The notes under the pieces are model-generated. The model had not been told where the DNA came from and ran no database searches. It worked only from the letters and a program-made list of their open reading frames with translations. A program made the position numbers and the translations under genes. From the NCBI GenBank assembly GCA_049301335.1, contig JBAQKV010000034.1, positions 1-17,006 on the forward strand: DNA of 17,006 nt. Direction: 5' to 3'. This DNA is from JANJWP01 sp049301335. GTDB lineage: Bacteria; Patescibacteriota; Gracilibacteria; BD1-5; UBA2023. The stretch's first letter is position 1, and the number at the start of each line of letters is the position of its first letter. Shown here one piece after another: positions 9,219 to 16,227 of this stretch.

Positions 9219-10298
9219 TTAGGGCAACGTCGGATACCCGTTTTTCGGTTGTCCGACGATCTTCCAACGCGGGTCTTTTTCCTGCAGGAGGTAGAAGGTC
9301 CCGTCGAAATGGAGCATTCCGTAGGTCACGAACACCTTCTTCTCGTCGGTTGACGAGATGGCGTCGGCGAGGACTTCGTTGCGGTCGTCGAGAATGGAAG
9401 AGAACAGGTCGACTTTGCCGAGTCCGGCGAACGCGGCTTCTCCGGTGTCGCGGTTCTTGATGACGAGACTCATCATGGCACGGAGGAAATATCTGACCAC
9501 GGCGAGTTCCCGGGGATTGTACGAATCGGCCTCTTTCGCGAGTTCCGCGGAAAAGTCGGAAGCCATTTGTTCGGTACCGTCCGAAGCGGCGACCGCTTGT
9601 CCGGAAACGCTTCCGCGGCGTTTTTCGTACGCCTGTACGATATCGTCGATGCTCACGTCCACGTTTTTGTCGCGGGGATCCGGATGTCCGGCGATTTCCG
9701 CCTGGTTCTGGGGAACGAGGCCGTAGAGCTTCGACATGGCGGCGTAGAGGTTCTTATCGAATTTGAACCCCATGATGCCGTCGAATTTCTTGGAATTCTC
9801 AGCGGAACCCGGTTTCACCCCTTCGTAAAAGAGGACGTACCCTTCTATTCGGGAAGCCGCGACGTCGTTCTTCACCCCGGCATAGAAGGATGGCGACGCG
9901 ACGTGGGCCATCCCCTGGAAACGGACCGTCTTATCGCCATTGGAAATCGTGATTTGCGGCAGCATGGCAGGGTCGATTTCGTTCTGGTAATACGCGAAGG
10001 CGGCCAAACAAAGAACGACGGCGAACGTTATCGAGCCGATTTTCCGAACGTACGTTCTCGCGAATTCGCGGATCTTCGGAAAATCCTTACGGGCAATCCA
10101 GCAATAAAAGACGCGGACGAGGTAGAAAAGCCACCCGTATATGAAATACGCGAGCGCCGATTGGAACGCTCACGTCGGACCGGAAAGGTATCCGGACCCC
10201 GCGACGAACGCCGTAATGGAGAGGATTCCGACAAGGTCGGCCGAAGACAACGGAAAGGACTTTCCGGCGGAATTCCGGAATATGGTTGACAAATGCAT
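9219..10298 (-). CDS. TraB/Tiki-superfamily-like membrane protein, one TGA-Gly
   Basis: With TGA 10170-10172 read as Gly the ORF is 359 aa. Three hydrophobic segments lie at about residues 20-40 (LVGILSITAFVAGSGYLSG), 46-68 and 88-104. A soluble carboxyl domain of about 250 residues follows. It begins VRFQGMAHVASPSFYAGV, with GYVLFYEGVKPG next, and ends KKVFVTYGMLHFDGTFYLLQ. These resemble the GTAH, GYD/ExGV and GxxHxxG blocks of TraB/Tiki/ChaN-like proteins, some of which are proteases or heme-binding; the match is by eye and moderate. Here GxxH blocks are conserved as GMAH and GMLH. A DxNxD-like loop (DPRDKNVDVSIDD) occurs mid-domain. ATG 10296-10298 is chosen because the plus-strand promoter covers the region beyond it. 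ftsH follows 57 nt downstream. Stop TAA. Confidence 0.75.
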
Positions 10299-10313
10299 CG
10301 ATATATCTATAAA
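10286..10313 (+). promoter_or_regulatory. Strong sigma70-type promoter of the 10343-11456 pair
   Basis: TTGACA (10286-10291) and TATAAA (10308-10313) are separated by 16 nt. Transcription should start near 10320, giving a leader of about 22 nt that is pyrimidine-rich and has no Shine-Dalgarno. The box overlaps the amino-terminal codons of the divergent TraB-like gene, whose own -10 (TATAGA on the minus strand, 10306-10311) overlaps this -10. Confidence 0.8.
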
Positions 10314-10342
10314 ACGATTGAATACCCCCTTTCCTTTTTCAT

Positions 10343-10777
10343 ATGAAACGGTTCTCTGCTGGGATTTTAGCGATTTTGGCGCTCGTTTCAACTTCGTCCG
10401 CCTCCGCTGACTTTTTCCTCGACCGCGTCGTCGACAATTCCCCGGAAAAAGCCCGTATCGAAAGCATCGGCATCGGCTCGTACTCGTTCCATAACGAGAC
10501 CAACGCGGCTTCCTACCGCGACAGCCTCTTCTTCCTCACCCGCGTGAAGAGCGAAGCCTACCAGCGTTACGCCGACGGACGCATCTCTTCGTACCGCTTC
10601 TCGGATACGGTGAACGAACTGAACACCCTCGCGTATTCCCTCGACAACTACTTCGCCAACCTCTCGAGCTTCGAACGCACCGGCAAGACCTTCTACAAGA
10701 GCCTCGCCATGGCCGACCTCTCGGATGCCCGCGCTTCCTACGCCCGGGTAAAGGCGATCACTACCAAACGACAATAA
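10343..10777 (+). CDS. Secreted helical protein with signal peptide, unknown function (144 aa)
   Basis: The first 22 residues are a textbook signal peptide: MKR, hydrophobic core FSAGILAILALVST, then SASA before DFFLD. The mature part (about 120 aa) is charged and predicted helical, rich in Tyr, Arg and Ser. It has a repeated aromatic spacing (SYSFHNETNAASYRDSLFF; RYADGRISSYRFSDTVNEL). It contains no Cys after the signal, no lipobox and no membrane helix, so it should be free in the periplasm-like space or secreted. I do not recognise a family. It is the first gene behind the strong promoter at 10286-10313 and has no Shine-Dalgarno. The next gene starts one base after its TAA stop, so both are in one operon. 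Overlap of function is not evident. Confidence 0.85.
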   Translation: MKRFSAGILAILALVSTSSASADFFLDRVVDNSPEKARIESIGIGSYSFHNETNAASYRDSLFFLTRVKSEAYQRYADGRISSYRFSDTVNELNTLAYSLDNYFANLSSFERTGKTFYKSLAMADLSDARASYARVKAITTKRQ

Positions 10778-10778
10778 T

Positions 10779-11456
10779 ATGGCCCTCGACCGCTTCGAAC
10801 CGTCCGACGACAACCGTCCGAAATTCTACCGCGAGGCCATTCGCGACGCTTTCGAAGACAAGTTTTTCGACTACGTCCTCGGAAATCCAGATCCGCAACC
10901 GTTCCGCGTCGGCTGGCTGACGGAAGGCGTCAGCGATCTCGACCTCTATTTCGGACGGGGGCTCACCGACGAGGAAATCCAAGAAATCGGCCAAGAACGT
11001 CGCGACATCGAAGTCATCGCCCGCGTCACTACCGACGACCCGTGGAAGCTCGCCGGGCTCCGTGCGATCAAAGAAGCAGGGGTACTGGCGAATTTCGCCG
11101 TCGAAGAACTCGAGTTCACCGAAGAACCGATCGGGGAAAGCGGAAAAACCGCCCGGAACGTCTACTTCAAGATCCCGTATCCGTGCAAGTATTCCGACAT
11201 CCGCAAGGCGCTCTACAAATTCGCCATGCTCCTTGAAAAGATCGGCTTCCGCAATAACGGCGTAGTCGACTTCAATTGGATGGAAAGCGTTCAGGAGAAC
11301 GACGTCGCGTTCGCCGAATACCACGCGTCGGCGGAAATCGAACGGATGGAAGAACGGGAAGCCGAAGCCTTGGCGAGAGCTCGGGCGACGGGAACCGAAA
11401 TCGATCTCACCCAAGCCAAACAGGCGATCGAGAACATCATGCGCATGGGCGGATAA
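10779..11456 (+). CDS. Soluble protein of unknown function (225 aa)
   Basis: I do not recognise this protein. It has no signal peptide or membrane segment. The amino half is acidic (FDYVLGNPDPQPFRVGW; GVSDLDLYFGRGLTDEEIQ). It leads into a probable alpha/beta unit: RDIEVIARVTTDDPWKL and LANFAVEELEFTEE, then NVYFKIPYPCKYSDIRKA. The last 60 residues form a long charged helix (ERMEEREAEALARARA) ending in IMRMGG. The start ATG comes one base after the upstream TAA (TAATATG), so translation is likely coupled to the secreted protein. Stop TAA, no in-frame TGA. It ends at the terminator shared with der. Function cannot be inferred beyond a cytosolic location. Confidence 0.85.
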   Translation: MALDRFEPSDDNRPKFYREAIRDAFEDKFFDYVLGNPDPQPFRVGWLTEGVSDLDLYFGRGLTDEEIQEIGQERRDIEVIARVTTDDPWKLAGLRAIKEAGVLANFAVEELEFTEEPIGESGKTARNVYFKIPYPCKYSDIRKALYKFAMLLEKIGFRNNGVVDFNWMESVQENDVAFAEYHASAEIERMEEREAEALARARATGTEIDLTQAKQAIENIMRMGG

Positions 11457-11473
11457 TTCCGGTCCGTCCGACA

Positions 11474-11504
11474 AAAAAACCTCCGGGATTCCCGGAGGTT
11501 TTTT
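11474..11504. terminator. Bidirectional terminator between the 225-aa gene and der
   Basis: CCTCCGGG (11480-11487) pairs with CCCGGAGG (11491-11498) around a 3-nt loop. It is flanked by seven A on the left and six T on the right, so it works as an intrinsic terminator in both directions. It sits 18 nt after the plus-strand stop and directly beyond the der stop. Confidence 0.92.
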
Positions 11505-11505
11505 C

Positions 11506-12975
11506 TTAATGTTTCTTACGGCGTTCCTTCTGCTGTTTGAGGTTTTCTTTGGTGCGTTCGAGTTCGCGTTCGGCCTTCATGGCGGAAAGCTCTTCCGGCT
11601 CCTTGATGCCTCCGCCCTTCTTGAAGATGCTGGTGCGACCCTTGAGTTCGACTTCGACCGGGGTTCCGGCGAAGCCGAAGTGTTCGCGGATGCGGTTTTC
11701 GAGGTAGCGCGGGTAGCTGAAGTGGAAGTGTCCGGCGTTGTTGACCGAGATGACGAAGCGCGGCGGCTCGATGTCGACCTGGGAACCGTAGTAGACCTTC
11801 GGCTTGTGCGACTTGCGGTTGCCCGTCGGCGCGTGCTGGAGGGTGACCTGCTCGAGGAATTCGTTGAATACGGCGGTCTTTACGCGTTTGCGGCGTTCCT
11901 TCTTGATCGCGAGGGCGATGTCGAGGATGTCGTCGATCTTCTTCCCGTCGATGGCGGAGGTGAAGAGCGCTTCGGCGTAGTCGCAGAAATCGAGGCGGTT
12001 GGCGATGTAGCGCTGGTAGCGGGCACCGACTTCCGTAGGATCGGAATCCGGACGGGCGAGCACCTTGTCCCACTTGTTGAAGACGAAGATGAGGCCTTTC
12101 TTGGCTTCGATAGCCTTACCTACGATGGCCTGGTCCTGTCCGGTGATGCCTTCGTCGGCGTCCATGACGATGACCGCCACGTCCGCGCGTTCGATGGCGC
12201 GTTCCGAACGGAGAACGCTCCAGTCTTCGATGTTTCCGGCGCCGATCTTGCCCGAGCGGCGGATGCCGGCGGTGTCGATGAGGACGATTTGTTCGCCGTT
12301 ATGCATGATTTCGGTGTCGATCGCGTCGCGGGTGGTTCCCGGCATGTCGCGGACCATGACGCGGTTTTCACCGGTCATCGCGTTGATGAGGCTCGACTTG
12401 CCGACGTTCGGGCGGCCGATGATGGCCATCTTGAGGACTTCTTCGGCGTATTCCGGTTCGTTGGTTTCGAGTCCGCTCGACTTGATGTATTCGGCGATCT
12501 TTTCGCGGATCTGGTAGAGTCCGCGGCCGTGGGCGACGGAAGCTACGGCGAAATCGTCGAAACCGATCGACATGAGTTCGTAGGCTTCGCGTTCGCGTTC
12601 CGGGTTGTCGGCCTTGTTGGCGAGCACGATGACGTGCTTGCCGGAGCGGCGGAGGAGTTTGGCGATTTCGTCGTCGAAAGACGTGAGTTTGTCGTATTCG
12701 AGAACGAAGATGATGAGGTCGCTGCGGCCGATGGACTCTTCGACGCGCTTGCGGACGTCGCGGAGAATCTCGTCGTCGGTACCGAAGGCGAGACCGCCGG
12801 AGTCGGCGAGGATGTACGAAACCTCGTGCTCTTCGTCGCGAACCTTGTGTTCGACGATGTCGCGCGTGGTGTTTTCGATGTCGGAGACGATCGCGATGCG
12901 GATTCCGGCCATCGCGTTGAAGAGGCTGGACTTACCGACGTTCGGACGTCCGACGATGGTGATTCTCGCGAGCAT
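11506..12975 (-). CDS. der: Ribosome assembly GTPase Der (EngA)
   Basis: Der is a double-domain GTPase needed for late 50S ribosome assembly. The 489-aa product has two full G domains and the KH-like carboxyl domain. Domain 1 has GRPNVGKS (9-16), DSGG (58-61) and NKAD (120-123). Domain 2 has GRPNVGKS (187-194), DTAG (234-237) and NKWD (300-303). The KH-like domain (about 365-450) contains HAPTGNRKSHKPKVYYGSQV. Domain 1 has DSGG where DTGG or DTPG is usual. The tail is a basic helix with many Lys, Arg and Glu (KERRKKH), longer than in E. coli-type proteins. There is no Shine-Dalgarno before ATG 12973-12975. It starts 24 nt after the CBS-protein stop, likely in one operon. Stop TAA, no in-frame TGA despite many glycines. 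Confidence 0.97.
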   Translation of the reverse strand: MLARITIVGRPNVGKSSLFNAMAGIRIAIVSDIENTTRDIVEHKVRDEEHEVSYILADSGGLAFGTDDEILRDVRKRVEESIGRSDLIIFVLEYDKLTSFDDEIAKLLRRSGKHVIVLANKADNPEREREAYELMSIGFDDFAVASVAHGRGLYQIREKIAEYIKSSGLETNEPEYAEEVLKMAIIGRPNVGKSSLINAMTGENRVMVRDMPGTTRDAIDTEIMHNGEQIVLIDTAGIRRSGKIGAGNIEDWSVLRSERAIERADVAVIVMDADEGITGQDQAIVGKAIEAKKGLIFVFNKWDKVLARPDSDPTEVGARYQRYIANRLDFCDYAEALFTSAIDGKKIDDILDIALAIKKERRKRVKTAVFNEFLEQVTLQHAPTGNRKSHKPKVYYGSQVDIEPPRFVISVNNAGHFHFSYPRYLENRIREHFGFAGTPVEVELKGRTSIFKKGGGIKEPEELSAMKAERELERTKENLKQQKERRKKH

Positions 12976-12999
12976 GCGGGAAGGGGTGAAAGAACGTTG

Positions 13000-14325
13000 C
13001 TATTTCTTGGATTTTTTGGAGGGTTCCTCTTTTTTAAGACGGACGATGCGGACGTCTTCGATGGCGTTGTCGTCGACCTTTTCGACGGTGAATTCATATC
13101 CGTCGTCTTTAGTGCCGACCGTGATTTTCTCGCCGTTGTCCGGAAAGCTTTCGAGGAGGGCGATGATGAGGTACGAGACGGTTTCGCCTTCGTATTCTTC
13201 GATGCCGTAGCGTTCGAGGTCGAGCTTGCCGAAGTGTTCGAGCGCGTCTTCGAGGATGACGTCGCCCTTCACGTGGAGGGATCCGTCGCCGCGGCGGCGG
13301 ATGTAGACTTCTTCGCGGTCCTTTTCGTCCTTGATGTCGCCGAAGACTTCTTCGACGATGTCTTCGAGCGTGATGACGCCCGCGACTCCGCCGTATTCGT
13401 CCATGACGAGGGCGATGTGCTTGCGCGCTTTCTGGAAGGTTTCGAAAATCTGGTCGAGCGGCTTGGTGAGCGGAACCTTGATGATCTTTTCGAGATCGAG
13501 GTCGCAGAGCTTGGTCGCGCCGATTCCCTGTTTCTGCCAAGCGAGCGCTTCGCGGAGGGTCACGACGTAGTCGACGTCGTCGGTGTCTTCGCCGGAAACC
13601 GGGAGACGGGTATGCGAAGACGCGAGGAAGATGTCGATGGATTCGTCGATGGTACAGTCCATCGGGATGAAGTCGACCTTCACGCGGGGGGTCATGGCGG
13701 ACGACGCTTCCGTATCGGAAAGGTCGAGGACGCCGCGGATCTTCTTATGTTCGCCGCCGTCTACCGCGCCTTCTTCTTTGGAGAAGTCGATGAACGCCTC
13801 GAGTTCTTCCTGCGACATCTTGTGGGAATGGATGTCGGCGTTGCCTCCCGTCAGAAGTCCGATGAACTTGACGTAGAAGCGGATGAGGAAGTTGATCGGG
13901 GTCGTGACGAAAAGCAGGAACCGGTAGATCGGCGCTACGAGGAGCGCGGTGGAATCCGCGAAACGGACGCCGATGATCTTGGGGGCGATTTCCCCAAAAA
14001 GGAGGATGATCGCGGATGCCACGAATACCGCGGCAGCTACGGCCTGGTCGCCGGAAAGTTTCAGTTCCGCCGCCGCTTCGATCGCCACCACGGTGGAAAG
14101 CGAAGATATGGCGATGGTGACGATCGTCGTGCCGATGAGGTTGACGATGAGCAGTCGTTCCGGATCCTTTCGGATGGCGGCGAGCGACTTCGCTCCTACT
14201 TTGCCGAGTTTTCTAAACGTCTCGAGCTTATGGGCGGAAACCGACATCAAGGGAATCTCGGTACCCGCGAAAAACGCGAGAAGGACGAGAAGAATGAGGA
14301 AAAACGCTAAGGACGAAGGGTCCAT
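13000..14325 (-). CDS. CNNM/CorC-type membrane protein with CBS pair and CorC_HlyC domain
   Basis: This 441-aa protein has the order typical of bacterial CNNM/HlyC-CorC proteins, which are linked to magnesium or cobalt efflux. A DUF21 membrane part with four hydrophobic segments (about 6-28, 57-80, 95-118, 125-158) includes GTEIPLMSVS and the family signature FGEIAPK (110-116). A CBS pair (about 205-335) has MTPRVKVDFIP (211-221) and VMDEYGGVAGVITLEDIVEE (307-326). A carboxyl CorC_HlyC domain (340-432) and a short Lys-rich tail follow. GTEI/LMSVSAHKLE near the start matches the AxFSGxETALxS region of the family in altered form. Start ATG 14323-14325; the leader reads CCCTCCGT, so no Shine-Dalgarno is present. 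Stop is TAG; no TGA. Der follows closely. Confidence 0.93.
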   Translation of the reverse strand: MDPSSLAFFLILLVLLAFFAGTEIPLMSVSAHKLETFRKLGKVGAKSLAAIRKDPERLLIVNLIGTTIVTIAISSLSTVVAIEAAAELKLSGDQAVAAAVFVASAIILLFGEIAPKIIGVRFADSTALLVAPIYRFLLFVTTPINFLIRFYVKFIGLLTGGNADIHSHKMSQEELEAFIDFSKEEGAVDGGEHKKIRGVLDLSDTEASSAMTPRVKVDFIPMDCTIDESIDIFLASSHTRLPVSGEDTDDVDYVVTLREALAWQKQGIGATKLCDLDLEKIIKVPLTKPLDQIFETFQKARKHIALVMDEYGGVAGVITLEDIVEEVFGDIKDEKDREEVYIRRRGDGSLHVKGDVILEDALEHFGKLDLERYGIEEYEGETVSYLIIALLESFPDNGEKITVGTKDDGYEFTVEKVDDNAIEDVRIVRLKKEEPSKKSKK

Positions 14326-14408
14326 ACGGAGGGTGAGAATGTAGGAATTCGCGCGGCCGGGGCTGGAAGATTTTTTGATTGGGCGCCGAAGCGCCGTCGT
14401 TTTTAAGC

Positions 14409-14483
14409 TGGTGCCCCCGACAAGAATCGAACTTGTGTCTAAGCCTTAGGAGTGCCTTGTTCTATCCACTGAACTACAGGGGC
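14409..14483 (-). tRNA. tRNA-Arg (anticodon CCU)
   Basis: A complete 75-nt cloverleaf with encoded CCA. The acceptor GCCCCTG pairs with CGGGGGC. The D stem is GTTC/GAAC. The anticodon loop CTCCTAA carries anticodon CCT, reading AGG codons. The T stem is ACAAG/CTTGT with loop TTCGATT. The anticodon stem AGGCA/GGCTT has a G-U pair and an A31-G39 mismatch next to the loop, so this stem looks weak. The variable loop has 4 nt. It lies between the CBS-protein gene and the 151-aa gene. Confidence 0.95.
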
Positions 14484-14518
14484 GGAAACGGCCCGCGCGT
14501 CTTTTTCCGAAAGGAAAA

Positions 14519-14541
14519 GGCCTCCTCTTTTCGAAGAAGCC
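14519..14541 (-). terminator. Hairpin with U tract before the tRNA (terminator or tRNA leader)
   Basis: On the minus strand GGCTTCTTC (14541-14533) pairs with GAGGAGGCC (14527-14519), including three G-U pairs, around a 5-nt loop. TTTTCC follows, then TTTCGG. It could end the 151-aa gene transcript. It could also sit at the 5' end of the tRNA precursor, because a -10-like TATGAT lies just upstream at 14547-14552. Confidence 0.5.
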
Positions 14542-14546
14542 TGGAC

Positions 14547-14573
14547 ATCATACGGAATTCCTGAATTAATCAA
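14547..14573 (-). promoter_or_regulatory. Possible promoter of tRNA-Arg
   Basis: On the minus strand TATGAT (14547-14552) is preceded by TTGATT (14568-14573, spacer 15) or CTTGAT (14569-14574, spacer 16). The predicted start falls at the first bases of the hairpin 14519-14541, about 57 nt before the mature tRNA. Confidence 0.45.
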
Positions 14574-14609
14574 GCCGGGGCGCGGTTTGGGCGCGAAGGC
14601 GCGGGAAAG

Positions 14610-15065
14610 TTACGACGAGCGGCGTTCGGAAAGCGTGCGGTTGTGTTCCGGGTCTTTCAAAATCTCAAGCGCGACGTGCGAAAGACGGTCGGCCACGTGC
14701 TTGGAAATCGGGACGAAAACGTAGGCTCCGTTGCGGTACAGGTAGATACGGTCCACCGATACGCGGTCGACGATGACGGCATAGACGGAACCGTCCGAGA
14801 ACGAGCGTTCCACGGTGGCGTGGTACGCTCCCTGGATGAGGTACGCTTGGCCGAGATGGGAAATCTTCAGCGCGAAACGGTCGGAACCGATGAAGCTGCC
14901 TTCGGGATGGAACACGTTGCGCTTGGGCGTTTCGTGATGACGGGGCTGCGAGTAGTCCGGTACGGTATCGCGGTCCTGCAGGGATGGGGCGTTGCGGTAT
15001 CTCCGGGCGCTCGCCTCGAGTTCGAGGGAGAGCTGGTTGCCCGGAACGCGGTCTTGCGTTGCCAT
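14610..15065 (-). CDS. Unknown protein with a beta-rich carboxyl domain (151 aa)
   Basis: I do not recognise a family. The first 60 residues are polar and probably disordered (YSQPRHHETPKRNVFHPEGS). The region 65-120 alternates in a beta-like way (SHLGQAYLIQGAYHATVERS; GSVYAVIVDRVSVDRIYLYR) and ends in a helix (HVADRLSHVALEILKD). No signal peptide, membrane helix or Cys is present. ATG 15063-15065 (MATQDR) is chosen because the frame further upstream would run into the promoter at 15131-15159. The leader (TACTCCTTTCC) has no Shine-Dalgarno. It seems to be a single-gene transcript between the terminators at 15172-15210 and 14519-14541. Stop TAA, no in-frame TGA. Confidence 0.75.
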   Translation of the reverse strand: MATQDRVPGNQLSLELEASARRYRNAPSLQDRDTVPDYSQPRHHETPKRNVFHPEGSFIGSDRFALKISHLGQAYLIQGAYHATVERSFSDGSVYAVIVDRVSVDRIYLYRNGAYVFVPISKHVADRLSHVALEILKDPEHNRTLSERRSS

Positions 15066-15130
15066 GGGACAAAAAGGAAAGGAGTAGTCGTAATGACTTC
15101 CGGCTCTTCTTGCGCAGATTTTCCCATATA

Positions 15131-15159
15131 TGTATACGATGTCAAGACACGAATGTGAA
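15131..15159 (-). promoter_or_regulatory. Promoter of the 151-aa gene
   Basis: On the minus strand TTCACA (15154-15159) and TATACA (15131-15136) are separated by 17 nt. A TTGACA (15140-15145) inside the spacer is an alternative -35 for a weaker -10 further on. The leader would be about 58 nt. Confidence 0.5.
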
Positions 15160-15171
15160 AATTGCATGAAG

Positions 15172-15210
15172 AAAAAGGCCCGCTTCCGTTTTTTCGGATT
15201 CGGGCCATTT
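15172..15210 (-). terminator. Terminator of the three-gene small-protein operon
   Basis: GGCCCG (15177-15182) pairs with CGGGCC (15201-15206). A 2x2 mismatch and four inner pairs close a T-rich loop. On the minus strand the stem is followed by TTTTTCTTC, a good uridine tract, 13 nt past the stop at 15223. Confidence 0.85.
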
Positions 15211-15222
15211 TCGAAGAAGCGC

Positions 15223-15756
15223 TTACGCGAACGTTCCGTCGGGTCAGATGAAGGAATCGGATTCGGCTTTGGAAGGCTTCTCCTGTTCGCGTTTTTCGAA
15301 CTTAATCGACTTTATGACGTATTTTCATTCCGAAGTCTGACGGAAGAGCACGACGAGGTCGTAATCGGAAGATTTCGTTTTCGGATTGAGGAGCTTGAGC
15401 TTGGCCAACTCTTCGGGATTGTTCCGGTTCCTAAGGGAATACAGGAGTTCAATGTCCTTCAAAAAGGGCTTGAGGTTTTTCTCCTTATCGGCTTTCGTGA
15501 GCCGCACCCGGGCCCCGCCGTACGGCAGGATTTCAGAAAAACCGGACAAAAGGAAACTTTCCGCGGCTCAGGCCGCCATGATTTCGTATGCGAGCTTGTC
15601 TTTCTCGGAAGAAGCGCGGAGCTCGTTCAGATCTTTGCGGGTGAGGTACCTGATCGCCCCTACCACTCACCTCCCTTCTCCTTCATAATCGCCAGTTTCG
15701 ATAAAACTGGCGATTATTTCCTGCATGATCGGGGATTCCGGCAAAACATCGGACAT
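15223..15756 (-). CDS. Unknown acidic/basic helical protein, four TGA-Gly codons (177 aa)
   Basis: Under the standard code only a 74-aa piece is visible. With TGA as Gly the frame is open from ATG 15754-15756 to TAA 15223-15225. The TGAs are residues 30 (GEGRGVVG), 63 (MAAGAAES), 144 (QTSEGKYVIKS) and 171 (FIGPDGTFA). The protein is charged and mostly helical. A middle segment (IRYLTRKDLNELR; ADKEKNLKPFLKDIELLYSL) leads to a beta-like end (DYDLVVLFRQTSEGKYVIKSI). I cannot assign a family. GTG 15664-15666 (147 aa) is an alternative start, with a strong Shine-Dalgarno-like GGGAGG three nt upstream, but the frame before it also looks coding. The gene follows the 140-aa gene by 24 nt in the same frame. 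A 14-bp inverted repeat lies inside the first codons. Confidence 0.7.
15685..15717. repeat. Perfect 14-bp inverted repeat inside the 177-aa gene
   Basis: ATAATCGCCAGTTT (15685-15698) and its reverse complement (15704-15717) close a 5-nt loop. On the minus strand the stem is followed by GAAGGAGAAGGGAGG, not by a uridine run, so it is not an ordinary terminator there. If translation starts at ATG 15754-15756 the hairpin is in codons 14-24. If it starts at GTG 15664-15666 the hairpin is in the leader, just before the Shine-Dalgarno. Confidence 0.8.
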
Positions 15757-15780
15757 ACTGGTCGGCGTAGTAAGGGACTG

Positions 15781-16203
15781 TTACAAACCCATTTCCTTCA
15801 TCTGTTGGGCACGAACGGAACCGCTCGCGTAAGCCGTAAGGTTGCTGAGATCCGCCTTCGCCGTCTGCTGATGGGGAGCCGCGGCGGGAGCGGCGGCGAT
15901 TTTCGGTGCTGAGAAATCGATTTCCTTGCCCGCCTTCGGTTCGTAGCGGAAAAGGGCGTTTACGACGCGCTCCGCGCCGGACGCGCCTTCCGACTGCATG
16001 ATACGGATGGCTTCGGCCGCCTTCGCGTCGAGTTTTTCGCCCGCGACGTCCTTGAACATGGACATCCCTTTTTCAACCGATCCGAGACTCTTTTTTATCT
16101 TATCCTTCGCGCTGTTGAAGACCTGGTTCACGTCCAGGTTCGAAATGACGTCTCCGTTTTTGAGGGCCTCGTTTTTGGCCGCCTCCCATTTTTCTCCTGC
16201 CAT
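15781..16203 (-). CDS. Unknown helical protein with Ala/Pro linker (140 aa)
   Basis: I do not recognise a family. The first 85 residues look like a helical bundle rich in Lys, Glu and Ala (EKWEAAKNEALKNGD; GMSMFKDVAGEKLDAKAAEA). A linker rich in Ala and Pro follows (APAAAPHQQTAK), then a short tail LTAYASGSVRAQQMKEMGL. No signal peptide, membrane helix or Cys is seen. The start ATG 16201-16203 lies 24 nt after the stop of the 97-aa gene and has no Shine-Dalgarno. The stop is TAA and no in-frame TGA occurs. It is the middle gene of an operon of three small proteins read from the promoter at 16547-16575. A shared function with its neighbours is likely from context, but its nature is unknown. 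Confidence 0.8.
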   Translation of the reverse strand: MAGEKWEAAKNEALKNGDVISNLDVNQVFNSAKDKIKKSLGSVEKGMSMFKDVAGEKLDAKAAEAIRIMQSEGASGAERVVNALFRYEPKAGKEIDFSAPKIAAAPAAAPHQQTAKADLSNLTAYASGSVRAQQMKEMGL

Positions 16204-16227
16204 ATGACCGTAAGGTTATGAAACGTA

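Noticed and set aside
11509..14310. Long plus-strand open frame of 933 codons
   Set aside because: Antisense shadow of der and the CBS-protein gene; no recognisable domain and skewed to Asp, Val, Phe and Glu.
14383..14396. GGCGC-CGAA-GCGCC hairpin followed by TTTTT on the plus strand
   Set aside because: It looks like a plus-strand terminator, but no plus-strand gene ends here; on the minus strand it has no U tract. Probably chance or part of the tRNA trailer.
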